From Eleginops maclovinus (Eukaryota; Chordata; Actinopteri; Perciformes; Eleginopidae), in NCBI RefSeq assembly GCF_036324505.1, contig NC_086355.1, positions 19,334,518 to 19,398,517 on the forward strand: a stretch of DNA of 64,000 nucleotides, given 5' to 3'. The first letter of the stretch is position 1. Every line of letters begins with the position of its first letter. Under the pieces are notes generated by a model. The model saw only the letters and a list, made by a program, of their open reading frames with translations, did not search any database and was not told the DNA's origin. Both the position numbers and the translations under genes were made by a program. Shown here piece after piece: positions 1 to 10,591 of the stretch.

Positions 1-1534
1 CTGTAATTTTTATCATAGGTATACCTCAACTATGAGAGACAGAATGAGAAAACAAAATCCAGAAAATCACATTGTAGGATTTTTAAAGAATTAATTTTCA
101 AATTATTGTGGAAAATAAGTATTTGGTCAATAACAAAAGTTCATCTCAATACTTTGTTATATACCCTTTGTTGGCAATGACAGAGGTCAAACGTTTTCTG
201 TAAGTCTTCACAAGGTTTTCACACTGTTGCTGGTATTTTGGCCCATTCCTCCATGCAGATCTCCTCTAAAGCAGTGATGTTATGGGGCTGTCGCTGGGCA
301 ACACGGACTTTCAACTCCCTCCAAAGATTTTCTATGGGGTTGAGATCTGGAGACTGGCTAGGCCACTCCAGGACCTTGAAATGCTTCTTACGAAGCCACT
401 CCTTCGTTGCCCTGGCGGTGTGTTTGGGATCATTGTCATGCTGAAAGACCCAGCCACGCTTCATCTTCAGTGCCCTTGCTGATGGAAGGAGGTTTTCACT
501 CAAAATCTCATGATACATGGCCCCATTCATTCTTTCCTTTACACGGATCAGTCGTCCTGGTCCCTTTGCAGAAAAACAGCCCCAAACCATGATGTTTCCA
601 CCCCCATGCTTCACAGTAGGTATGGTGTTCTTTGGATGCAACTCTGCATTCTTTCTCCTCCAAACACGACAAGTTGAGTTTTTACCAAAAAGTTCTATTT
701 TGGTTTCATCTGACCATATGACATTCTCCCAATCCTCTTCTGGATCATCCAAATGCCCTCTAGCAAACTTCAGACGGGCCTGGACATGTACTGGCTTAAG
801 CAGGGGGACACGTGTGGAACTGTAGGATTTAAGTCCCTGGCGGCGTAGTGTGTTACTGATGGTAGCCTCTGTTACTTTGGTCCCAGCTCTCTGCAGGTCA
901 TTCACTAGGTCCCCCCGTGTGGTTCTGGGATTTTTGCTCACCGTTCTTGTGATCATTTTGACCCCACGGGGTGAGATCTTGCATGGAGCCCCAGATTGAG
1001 GGAGATTAGCAGTGGTCTTGTATGTCTTCCATTTTCTAATAATTGCTCCCACAGTTGATTTCTTCACACCAAGCTGCTTACCTATTGCAGATTCAGTTTT
1101 CCCAGCCTGGTGCAGGTCTACAATTTTGTCTCTGGTCTCCTTTGACAGCTCTTTGGTCTTGGCCATAGTGGAGTTTGGAGTATGACTGTTTGAGGTTGTG
1201 GACAGGTGTCTTTTATACTGATAACGAGTTCAAAAAGGTGCCATTAATACAGGTAACGGGTGGAGGACAGAGGAGCCTCTTAAAGAAGAAGTTACAGGTC
1301 TGTGAGAGCCAGAAATCTTGCTTGTTTGTAGGTGACCAAATACTTATTTTACCGAAGAATTTATCAATTAATTCATTAAAAATCCTACAATGTGATTTCC
1401 TGGATTTTTTTTTCTCATTCTGTCTCTCATAGTTGAAGTGTACCTATGATAAAAATTACAGGCCTCTCTCATCTTTTTAAATGGGAGAACTTGCACAATT
1501 GGTGGCTGACTAAATACTTTTTTGCCCCACTGTA
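1..1534 (-). mobile_element. Tc1/mariner transposon (left end cut by window start)
   Basis: Cut-and-paste DNA transposon whose transposase lies on the minus strand. The right terminal inverted repeat occupies about 1330-1534 and ends in a TA-rich site. Its inner half (for example the segment containing atcctacaatgtgatt) matches the inverted sequence at 1-130, so the left repeat is present but its outer 80-100 bases lie before the window. Repeats of about 200 bp fit the long-TIR Tc1 group of fish. One gene fills the element. The neighbour on the right is the degraded 3' side of a hAT element, so Tc1 may have inserted into it. Confidence 0.93.
219..1166 (-). pseudogene. Tc1 transposase, nearly intact, C-terminal frameshift
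   Basis: DD34E transposase of 315 residues that would bind the element's inverted repeats and catalyse excision and integration in the nucleus. Residues 1-110 form the paired-like double helix-turn-helix with a GRPR-like basic linker. The catalytic acids are visible as D153 (WSDETK), D244 (QHDNDPKHT) and E279 (NPIEN), with exactly 34 residues between the last two. The frame stops after IPATV at base 219. The next 73 bases (146-218) continue the family's usual C-terminal tail in another frame, which fits a two-base deletion in a GT repeat. About 24 tail residues are lost and the catalytic core is whole. The gene is probably inactive or weak, but it decayed very recently by sequence standards. 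Confidence 0.9.
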
Positions 1535-1649
1535 TATTAATATTAACAATACAACAATACGCAACGATGCACATAGAGGGAGAGAGCAGACAGATGACAA
1601 GACGCTGCATGGTGGAAGAGATGCTGATGGTCCATGGAGCCACTTGCGG

Positions 1650-1677
1650 GAGAGAGAGAGAGAGAGAGAGAGAGAGA
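1650..1677. repeat. (GA)n microsatellite
   Basis: Fourteen uninterrupted GA units between the Tc1 right end and the hAT coding remnant. The short flanking motif gacgctgcatggt occurs on both sides (about 1600 and 1684), a small direct duplication. Confidence 0.9.
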
Positions 1678-1745
1678 TATTAGACGCTGCATGGTATTTT
1701 TGGCATTTTTTTCAACAAAGCAAAATTCAGTTAAGCGGGTCTTAC

Positions 1746-4100
1746 CTAACACAAAAGCGACCACAGCGGTCTGGGCTCAGTTGCTTTTGCTCTAGGTCCA
1801 CTAGCCCATGATGTGGACAGACGATGACCCGACTTCAGCCAAGATGTGATGAAGGGCGTTGGATCGAATCTCTCCAGTGGAGGTCCATTAAGGTCCACGA
1901 AAAGTAGTGAGGAGGTGCTGGCTTCACGCAGTCTATTGCGAGTCTTACTGTCCGTGTCATTCATAGCTGAAAAGCCCCTCTCGCACTCCGATGAAGTGGG
2001 CAGGTAAGTTCTGCTTGCAATGGACAGTTTCTCCAGCGTTTTGCCTGGTGCAGGTGCAGCATCTTGTAACTTCTAGTCGCGAAGCTCCTGTACTGCTTCA
2101 CTAGCAGATTCACCGAGTTCTTTCGCAAGGGCCCGTATTTCTTTTTCCCCATACATTATAAGTGCGTTGCGGTCCTGTGGCCAAAAGCGCTTGTTGAGGG
2201 GTTTGAGCATATTGACAAGATCTGACTCTGGCATTCGCTTCTTAAGATTGTCGATCACAGACTGATAGAACTGACCCCTTTTAATTTTGCCGCTGCACTC
2301 CACTAGCTCCACACCTTTGAACAGTCTTTGTGTTATGCGGTCCTCGGCCTTCTGTGCTGATTTACCTCCACACTCTTTCAAAGCAGAAAGTACATCGATG
2401 CACTGCTGAATCTGACAATTCGCGCTCACTATGTCGATGTCTCTTTGCTGCAACCTTAGTGACAGGGCCTGAAGCTCACGAAGCATGTCTTTCATGCAAG
2501 CCAGATCGGCTACAAATCCAGCGTTTGAGAGTTGTTTATGGAGCCCTAGGAATTTCTTCCTTTCCGTGTCATTACGAGATGGATCCTCACTTGCGATTTT
2601 GAAGTGTCTTGCTAAAGCAGGGTAGTTGTTCCAGACGGCCTTAACAGTTCTAAAACTGCTTGACACCCACCTGATGGTAAAAATCTGCCCGATTTTTAAA
2701 AGCTGCATATTCAACTCCGCTGCTGCCTCCTCCAGGAGTCTCGCATTCTTTGCGGACTGATTGTACAAACTGTACAACTTTGAAACAAAAATTTCGAAGT
2801 GGTTACATCCAGCAACAAGTTTAAGAGAGTCATGGACTGCCAATTCTAGCCGGTGACAAAGACAATGTATAGACTGGATTTTGGGGAAGTCCTGTTTTAG
2901 GCGAGCAATGACCCCACTGTTTTTGCCAGTGAGGACAGACGCGCCGTTAGTGGCTATGCTGATGAGATTGTTAGACAAAAACTCGTCATCAAAACCTGCA
3001 ACACGTAGAGCCTCTCTCAGGCTGTTGTAGATGGACTCGGCGTCTGTGCCCTCGACTAACTCTTTGAGGCCTAAAAACACATTATCCACATCTCCCTTTC
3101 CTGTCACGTCACATCTCACATATACAATCATATATGCACGTCCGTGCACAGTGCTCTCATCAATAGCGATGCTTATTTTTGACTGGGCCTTTTTAACATT
3201 ACATACAAACTTTTTCTGCATTTCGAGTGCAATGTGGCCAATAATCTCAGCACAGGATTTGTCGGATCTGTGTACAGCGCCTACCTTTGCCCCATTGATC
3301 TCTTGAAGCTGCATGACAGGTGGGAGTTTTTTAAATGCCATCCTTTCCTTTGCTATCATATACGCAGATCGGAAAGCATTGGACGTTTCCTCCAGCAACT
3401 TTCCGTTGATTGCGAGAATCTGGTTCAGCAGTATTGCTTGTTTTCTTGTTTCTGCCAGTTCAACTGCCCTGTTGTGCGCCACACTATCCCGATGCTTGTA
3501 GATTTTCTTACGCAAGTTGTTCTTAGTTTTACTGGATACGTCCCCGTTCATCCATTCTTCTGATAAGTGCACTCCACCTTTATCAGTACTGAGGAGAAGG
3601 CTTTTAGCATCCCTGCAGAGAGTACAGCCTATGGATCCATCCTTGGAGAATAGCCATGGGAGGCGTGTGATCCACTCACTCCACTGTTGGCTGGTCCAGC
3701 CATCCGGCAGCCGCCGGACCACCGCAGCAACTTCACCCCCCCGATCTCGAGCAGCAGGCAGGGAGGAAGAGGAAGCACAAGTGGGGTGGTCATCAGCAAC
3801 ATCATCATCTTCTTCCATATCTCCTTCGACCTCTACTATGGTAATTGTAGTCATCACGTTAGAAGCCTCTTCTCTTGGCTCATCTTCTTGTGTCTCTTCA
3901 GCACACAAGTTATCTTTAACTGTCAAGTTAGCACTAGCAGCACTGACATTAGCTCCCTCCTCTCTCGGTACTGTTGTAACAGCAGTCACAAAGGATGTGC
4001 TTCCACCAGCTACATTCGTTTGGTCTTCTTTATCAAGTTGTTTGGCAGTCTTTTTAAAGAAATTGCCCAGTGTAAGTTGTTGTTTTTTTCTTTTCAACAT
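1746..4100 (-). pseudogene. hAT transposase / E3 SUMO ligase KIAA1586-like, broken by one amber stop
   Basis: A 675-residue frame ends at a TAG (2073-2075). The same frame stays open to 1746, giving 784 residues with the stop bypassed. Features seen: a PCNA-interaction-like peptide at Q8-F15 (QLTLGNFF); an acidic, low-complexity stretch at 65-105; a BED/TTF-like zinc finger (C159, C162, H203, H209); an RNase-H-like core with DEST at D314; and TNGA at 387, where relatives usually have a second catalytic D, here N385. A HCLCHRLELAV motif begins at residue 412. After the stop comes the hAT C-terminal dimerisation block (SSECERGFSAM). Similarity to KIAA1586-like proteins of fish is by recognition. 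The stop and the D-to-N change argue against an active transposase. A co-opted gene cut at 675 residues cannot be excluded. Confidence 0.8.
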
Positions 4101-4244
4101 ACTGTCAGCAGCAGCAACAATACCTTGTAAACATGTAGTGCTACAGTAAATAAACGATCACGTGAGTGAATTGGTAGTGGGCGGAGCTGCAAACAGCGGC
4201 AAGCAGGCGACACTTTTTTCATGAATCATAAACTCTAAATTGAT

Positions 4245-5155
4245 AGTTTTCACGTGACGTCAGAATGCACGTTGGAGTGCAAGAAAAGCTTTCCACAGCT
4301 GTCAGCCACTGGAATTAACGAACCGATTACCTTTCATTCAAAATCACTTAATATCTCTTTGCTTAACATTGTCTGAATAAGGTAGTACAATGCAAGACAG
4401 TTGTTGCTCGGTTGATTGTTCAAATCGGCTAAGAGACAAGTCCGGACGATGTTTTTATCGCATAGGCTACCAGCAGATAAAGAAAACTCAGACGATGCTC
4501 CTACCCCAGAAAAGCTTCCAAAGTCAAAACAACCCTCAAAGTATGTGTCTTTGCAGTGATCGTTTTATCAAATGGTAAGTTCACCTTATGTAATTAAAAT
4601 ACTTAAACCACCGTCACCGTGTTATGAATCGTGTAGTTTCATAGACTGGCTGAATATCGCAAATTGCGGGTGAGAGTTATCTAGCTCAGAGGATGCTATG
4701 CTTTCCCAGGATAACAGTAGGCTAACCTAGTTCAGCCTACACTTTACCAGTTAGCTGCTGAAGCTTGTTTTGAGACAGAGGGCTGATTTGTAAGAAAATA
4801 ATTATTTGCAAATTCAACTATTCACGTGTATACTTTGAGGGCTGCCAAACTTTGATGGCATCTCCGAAGGCAGGGGTCACGTCTTATTGACTGTAACCAC
4901 AACCTGGTTTTTTTTCTGCTGCTGATATGCCTAGTCCTGGCTTGTCTCCTCGCCGATTTGAACAACCAACCGAACAACAACTGTCTTGCATTGTATTACT
5001 CAGTCAGAACACATTAAGGTAGAGATATTCATTGATTTTGAATGAAAGGTAATCGGTGATCCTAGGTAAATTCCGGTGGTAGAACTAGACAGCTATCGAA
5101 TGCCTTTCTTGCCCGCCAACTGGGCATTTTGACGTCATACAGCCTGACAACTATG
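4245..5155. repeat. Large imperfect palindrome; both arms contain a THAP-like first exon
   Basis: The left arm (about 4245-4545) and right arm (about 4825-5155) are inverted copies. Matching blocks include accgattacctttcattcaa, caatgcaagacagttgttg, tcaaatcgg, gagacaag, ccctcaaagtatg and tgacgtca. The spacer is about 280 bp. In each arm an ATG begins a short frame that reads like the start of a THAP zinc finger: left at 4390 (MQDSCCSVDCSNR...FYRI), right on the minus strand near 5010 (MQDSCCSVGCSNR). The arms differ by many substitutions, so the palindrome is old. It could be a foldback element, an inverted duplication inside the hAT 5' region, or remains of a THAP-bearing (P-like) transposon. 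Confidence 0.75.
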
Positions 5156-5341
5156 AATAGAATTTTATTTCACTTATTTTACACCTTTGAAAAAAACATT
5201 ACCCAAAATGGCATTTATTTGGTCATCATATCAATATTTTAGAGAGCTCCCCTAAAATTTCGCAAACCATGTTCCCAGGGGAGCTCATGTCACCACTAGG
5301 GGAGCTATAGCTCCCCCTGCTCCCCTCCAGTTCGCACCCTG

Positions 5342-6208
5342 GCCGTTACCGCTGCCGTGATGTCTTCTCTCCTACCCGTGATGAGCAGTCGAGTTCTCAC
5401 TGTAGCTCTCTCCACGACGACACAGACACAGGTCGGTTCTTTTGAAACGGGCGTTTAATGTTGTTGCTTCCACCTTTGGTCCCGCCACTCATGCCTTGTT
5501 AACGCCGTGAGAACTATACAGTACATAAAACAAATAAAAACCAGACAATGTACAATTACGCTGTGGCGCGAAATGAAACAAATGACATTTTACAGATAAC
5601 TTAAACAAAATACCTCGTTGGCCGCTTGTCGTGAAAAGAGGTTCTTTTGTCAATAATTGATACATTAAATAGCGGAGATCTGTGAGCACCTGCCGCTCGA
5701 CTCATTGAGCTATGAACTGTACCGTCCCTCAACTAAAAATGCAGCGGTAAACACACAAAACATTAGTTCCGGGCAATATCAAAATGCAAACAATTAAATA
5801 ATGCACTATTGGCTGCAGCTCTTTTAGCATGTTATACATTGATTTACAGAACAAATGTTTGAGATATGAAATACATTTTAACTTTCAAATAAATAAATAT
5901 TTATTTATTAATAACACAACATCTACTAATGAAGCATGAACATATTTATTCAACAGCACTTACATTAGTTATTAGTTTACTTTGGTCGCCTCAAAAGTCC
6001 AGGGATTGGCCTGTTGCAATCTCAAGGCTGTTGTTTGTTTTTTTAAAAGGATCACGTGTATGGTGATGCTACAGTTGGGAGCTGTCATTTCATTTGGCCA
6101 CAGCCCAGGATACTCAGCTCTCTGCAAACTACCGGTAACTGGTTTCGTTTTTATTTCATTTGAAATGTATGAGGTGAAATGTGTTTGAGAAATTAAGACA
6201 AATTGAAG
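5342..6208. other. Region between the hAT terminus and the first OR; no gene seen
   Basis: About 5342-5720 has moderate GC and no convincing coding frame; the rest is AT-rich. The inverted CCAAT-like sequence gattggcc at about 6004 lies some 205 bp before the OR start and resembles the block found upstream of the array genes, so this stretch probably includes the OR promoter and 5' leader. Confidence 0.5.
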
Positions 6209-7180
6209 ATGTTTGAAAATGTTTCTTCTGCCACAGTGTTTACTCTTTCAGGTTTCAATTTTACATTTGAAGAAAGAATAACGCTCTTCTTGCTGACGTT
6301 GCTGTGGTACCTTATGATCGGTTTTGGAAATGTTGCTCTTATTGTTGCTATTATTATGGATCAAAACCTCCATGAGCCTATGTATATCTTTTTGTGTAAT
6401 CTATGCATTAGTTCTCTGTATGGAACTCTTGGTTTTTACCCAAAATTTCTTCTGGATCTTCTGTCATCTAATGTCATTACCTATGCTGGGTGCATGCTTC
6501 AAGGTTATGTAATTCACTCCTCATCTTGCTGTGACTTTTCCATCTTAGCTCTGATGGCTTATGACAGATATGTGGCAATATGTCAACCGCTGGTTTACCA
6601 TTCAGTTATGACCAAACAGAGAGTCTCACTCTTTGTGGTTTTATCTTGGTTTTTGCCTCTTTTCTGTATGTTTATGAACTCAGCATCTTTATTAGGAATA
6701 CGTTTATGTGGATCACACATAAAAAGGATCTATTGTGTCAATATGATGATAGTTAATCTTGCTTGCTCGCCTCCTAAAGCGAATACTGCAATTGCATATT
6801 TTAACATTGTATTCTATTTTGCACATTTCATGTTTATCGTTTGGTCTTACATGTATCTGATAAGAACATGCAAATCCTCAAAAAAATGGGGGAAGTTTAT
6901 GCAGACATGCTTGCCACATTTAATCTGTCTAATCGTTTTTGCCGCAGCTATGCTTTTAGACTTAATGTACATGAGATTTGGGAAAGCTGAGTTCTCTCAA
7001 AACTTCTCTAATTTCACAGCAATACAATTTCTGCTTATTCCTCCATTTGTGAATCCATTCATATATGGTTTCAAACTGACCAAGGTCCGCAACAAAATCT
7101 TTAACGTAATTTGTTTTAAAAAAAGAGATGCAAAGTGTCATGACATGACTTTTCATATCAGAAGTGAGCCCTCAAACTGA
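6209..7180 (+). CDS. Odorant receptor, divergent member, intact
   Basis: Seven-transmembrane GPCR expected at the cilia of olfactory sensory neurons, where it would bind odorants in water and couple to Golf. The frame is single-exon, 323 residues from ATG 6209. An in-frame TTG at 6203 is not a credible start. Hallmarks: N-glycosylation site NVS near the N-terminus, LHEPMY after TM1, MAYDRYVAIC at the end of TM3 (116-125), FMQTCLPHL before TM6, and NPFIYG in TM7. The C-terminus is about 13 residues longer than in the array genes. It shares the overall plan of the six downstream ORs but is clearly older. A polyadenylation signal AATAAA lies at 7554, about 370 bp after the stop. It appears functional. 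It belongs to the type I fish ORs; the finer group is not assigned. Confidence 0.95.
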   Translation: MFENVSSATVFTLSGFNFTFEERITLFLLTLLWYLMIGFGNVALIVAIIMDQNLHEPMYIFLCNLCISSLYGTLGFYPKFLLDLLSSNVITYAGCMLQGYVIHSSSCCDFSILALMAYDRYVAICQPLVYHSVMTKQRVSLFVVLSWFLPLFCMFMNSASLLGIRLCGSHIKRIYCVNMMIVNLACSPPKANTAIAYFNIVFYFAHFMFIVWSYMYLIRTCKSSKKWGKFMQTCLPHLICLIVFAAAMLLDLMYMRFGKAEFSQNFSNFTAIQFLLIPPFVNPFIYGFKLTKVRNKIFNVICFKKRDAKCHDMTFHIRSEPSN

Positions 7181-7553
7181 GATATAACAAGTTGAAAAGA
7201 AATGAATGCATTGTTTTGATTTAAAACTTGAAATATGAGTCTACATACAAGGTTAGTTGACAAGATAGATTATTGTAAATGTAGTATAACAGGACTGCTA
7301 CTGCAATTGACACCTAAATTACTTTATATTCCTCTCACATGATTTTTGTAACCCCTTTAATTGTGTGTTTATAACAAATTCTTAATATAAATCTTGTTCT
7401 GGATGCCATGATGACTAGATGCTTCATGTTATATTTTATTTGTAAAGGTTTCAAACAGATCTGATGTTAGGGAAAACATTTAACTGTTAAATGATTATTC
7501 ATTTTTACTGTAATGTGCATGAGCCTTTCCTTCTATAAAATCTCAAGATATCC

Positions 7554-7559
7554 AATAAA
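7554..7559 (+). promoter_or_regulatory. Candidate poly(A) signal of the OR at 6209
   Basis: AATAAA in tccaataaactac, about 370 bp past the stop codon. This is the first perfect hexamer at a plausible 3'-UTR distance. Placement by position only. Confidence 0.45.
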
Positions 7560-8577
7560 CTACATGAAACAACACTAAAAATGATCTGCAATTGTTTTGT
7601 TTGCAATGTCAATCATATAAGCTGGCTATTACTTCATCTTAGTGAGCATGCTTTTCAAATTAAAAAGTATCTCTATAAAGATCAAAGAGCAGGAGATATA
7701 CTAAAACATTCATGTAAAATTGAGTTACTTGCATATTAATGTTTTTCATTTCACCTTATATTTTCTATGCGTCAGTGTTCTTAACATTTCAATAATTTGA
7801 TTTTAACAATCATTTAAAAATCCTCGTGCTTACAAACGACAAAACTATTTAATTTCAAATATACAGTTCATACCTTAATATAATCCTAGTAAAACTTGTG
7901 TTTTAGCACAGTAATACCGATTACCCAAATATCACCAGGCATTACTATCAGGAGACAATAATTGAAATTAGATTTGAAAGATACATCTTTTTTCTGGTTT
8001 ATGCAGGCAACAAAGCGGTGTTACAGAAGGGAGGTTTAAGGGGGCTGAATATACAACATGTGTTAACCGGGATCTCTGTTTCAGTTTTTTACCTGTTGGC
8101 AAGATAGGCGTTTTCCTTTAAATCAGGAGAGATTTGTGTTGATGTAACACATATAAATGTATCGCCAAGAATACACGTAATGGGGTTTTAGCGATAAGGC
8201 CCCGTTGTGCGGGTTTATCATTCGGGAGGGGGAAACTGAGCCGATAACCCCCCCGGGGTCTAGATACTGGTGGTGGTGGAGGCATGAAGAGATGGATGGG
8301 GTCCGGTCTGAAAAGGAATGGTTTGAGCTTCACGTGAACCCTTGTTTCAGAGGAATCGGAGGTGGAAGGGGTGGAGGAGCTGCGTCATATAATATGGCAG
8401 ATACACAGGGCATAGTTAGGCACAGTAGGCCTAGTCATCAGTGTCATTAGTCACGCAAACTACTGTAGAGGTCAGTAACAAAGAAATTAATTAAACATTT
8501 GTAAAAGGCGAGCTTCTTGAGATCCCAAATGTTTTTTTGAAGTCCATTGGTCCATTAGTTGTTTAAAATATACACAA
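7560..8577. other. Non-coding stretch, nothing recognised
   Basis: AT-rich intergenic DNA with a GC-richer island at about 8190-8400 (including a run of ccccccc). Short frames on both strands there do not resemble a known protein. Confidence 0.5.
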
Positions 8578-9180
8578 TCAGACTCAGAAATCCTTTATTA
8601 GTCCCACAGCGGGGACATTTACATTGTTACAGCAAAAGTGGCATGGATGCAAAAGTGGCATAGCAGGTCAAAAAAAGGCATGCAATAACACAGGATGAGC
8701 TAACATATTAATATAGAGAATGAAAGCGCACATTAGTTATAGTCGAATAGAAATAAAGACAAATAAGTAGGTGAGTACAAATCCACAAAAATTATGAGCA
8801 GCAACTTCAGGACTTAGTGACATATGTAATGTAAGGTGTTGAGACATTATAAAAATGATGATTGATGATGGTGATTATCGTACAGTATTTAAACAAAAGT
8901 GTGTATGTGTGCATTTTATTGCAGAAAATGCACAGTTTGTATAGTGTGGGGGTCTACCAGGGGACTTAGTGGTTGTACAGTCTCACCGCTGCAGGAAGGA
9001 AGGCCCTGCGGGACATCTCCGTGAGACACCGAGGGTGAAGTAGCCTCTGACTGAAGGAGCTGCACAGTGCAGACAGGGTGTCCTGGAGGGGATGGGACAC
9101 ATTGTCCAGTAGGGACAGGTTGTTATTAACATACAGTTTATGGTTAGCAACTGTGTAAGACTGGAGGCGTAGGGACAGCG
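8578..9180 (-). mobile_element. 3' end of a non-LTR retrotransposon (L2/CR1 group)
   Basis: Read on the minus strand, 8985-9125 encodes the C-terminal tail of a fish LINE reverse transcriptase protein (LDNVSHPLQDTL...FLPAAVRLYNH, then stop). A 3' UTR follows and ends at 8580-8635 with the GGGACTAATAAAGGATTTC tail block common to this LINE group. The 5' part is missing, as is usual for incomplete reverse transcription. Another scrap of the same tail is at 59693-59745. Confidence 0.75.
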
Positions 9181-9317
9181 TGTGTCAATGTTGCAAACTG
9201 ACGGGAACGAGAAAAAAAGCCCATAAAATGTATTTTTTACTAAAATCATCAACTTCTCCTTCATATTTACCAAAGACAATCAAGAAGATTGAGGGATGAC
9301 AGCAGGATCTAGGACAC

Positions 9318-9665
9318 AGGTTTCAAACTCAAGGCCAGTGTCATCTCATTTGATGTGGCCTCCGAGAGCTTGCAAAGAATAACATTTTCATTATCATAAA
9401 TTATTTTTGTATTTTAGAAAAAGTACGGTGTCCAAAAGTACATGTCCCACAATGCAAGCGTTCACTAACAGAAATATATGGATTGTGGGTTAAATAAATA
9501 TAATGGTATTGTTGTAGGCATAAAAATAACATTAAGTAACGGCACTCACACTTTTGTTGTCTTTCTGCCGCTATGCCTTTCAAATGTGCCGGTTGGCTGG
9601 AGGCAGGGCTTTTTAACTGAGCGAAATCACATAATTCATGTCTCAGCTGTGACTAAATGGAAATG
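9318..9665. mobile_element. Probable hAT-derived non-autonomous fragment
   Basis: The sequence caggtttcaaactcaaggcc followed by gtggcctccgagagcttgcaaag resembles the terminal region of Charlie-like hAT elements. No transposase and no paired terminus were found. Assignment rests on resemblance only. Confidence 0.35.
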
Positions 9666-10590
9666 ACAATAAAAAAATAAAAAATAAAAAAAACATGCTG
9701 ACATACATTAAATCCATCTCTTTTAAATGTATTGTTGATAATAAAAATGAATTGGAGATAATGATCAAATATTTCCTATAAATGAATAAAACGATATTTG
9801 TCCACTTTGTTGTTCATATATATCACATATTTTTAACTAGATGTTACATTCATAAATAAACAAACTGTACAGAGTCCCTTGAGCTTTAATCTGTTATTTT
9901 CACTCCGCTCTTAAACGCTGCATCATCCAATCAGTGAGCGATACCCATTAAGGGGTCGGGGCACGTGGCTGAGGATTTCACCGAAGGATTGTCTGGTGGT
10001 TCCTCGGTTATCGCTCCTAGGCCTTCATTGATGTCCTACACAGCCCTACCCAAATTATTCTACCTCTTAATACCATGATTATGACGCCATGGCTCTAGAA
10101 ACTATACATTTAGACAGAAACGCAGTATAACTGGGCATTGAATCACCTTAACATAGTCAAGTACAACAGATTTATATTAATATATCCGAAGCATTTATCA
10201 TCAATAAATCCGCATTTACAATTAAGAGTGTTAAACTACCAGCTTTAAAATCGCTTGGATACTGTGAAAACCTAAAAATAAAAGGCACTTTTAAGGGATA
10301 AGTCTACAAAGTTTTATTAAGTCCACTAAAAGTATGTGAGCTTTAACAAGTTTGTTCACTAAACAGCGCATTGTCGCACCCAGGTTCATTTAAGAAACGT
10401 GACGATAAACACACAAACTATTCACTGAATATAAAAGAAAATAAACAAATAACTTGCATTTGTGTGCCACACTCATCTCTACATCTCTTGCAGAAGCATC
10501 AAACATTTCTTTTTTATATATTTGTCATTTTAATTACATATTAATTTGTTAATATTAATTTAATATTAACGACATAAAATGACAAAAATA
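9666..10590. other. AT-rich non-coding stretch
   Basis: Nothing beyond short A/T runs (for example aaaaaataaaaaataaaaaaa at 9671). A GC-richer segment at 9900-10050 gives no recognisable protein. Confidence 0.5.
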
Positions 10591-10591
10591 T

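Larger units (their letters stand above)
1535..5341 (-). mobile_element. hAT element carrying a KIAA1586-like transposase gene; one end visible
   Basis: The right boundary reads ...ccagttcgcaccctg at 5341, whose reverse complement CAGGGTGCGAACTGG is a hAT-type terminus. The GGGGAGCT/AGCTCCCC subterminal repeats at 5245-5325 support this. Reading leftward the element holds a 5' region (about 4101-5341) containing a large palindrome, then the transposase frame (1746-4100). No matching left terminus is seen. It may lie before the window, beyond the Tc1 insertion, or be deleted. That the palindrome, the coding frame and the terminus form one element is inferred from their order only. Confidence 0.6.

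Noticed and set aside
6203..6208. TTG codon as the start of the first OR
   Set aside because: Non-ATG; the ATG two codons later gives the expected short N-terminus with NVS.
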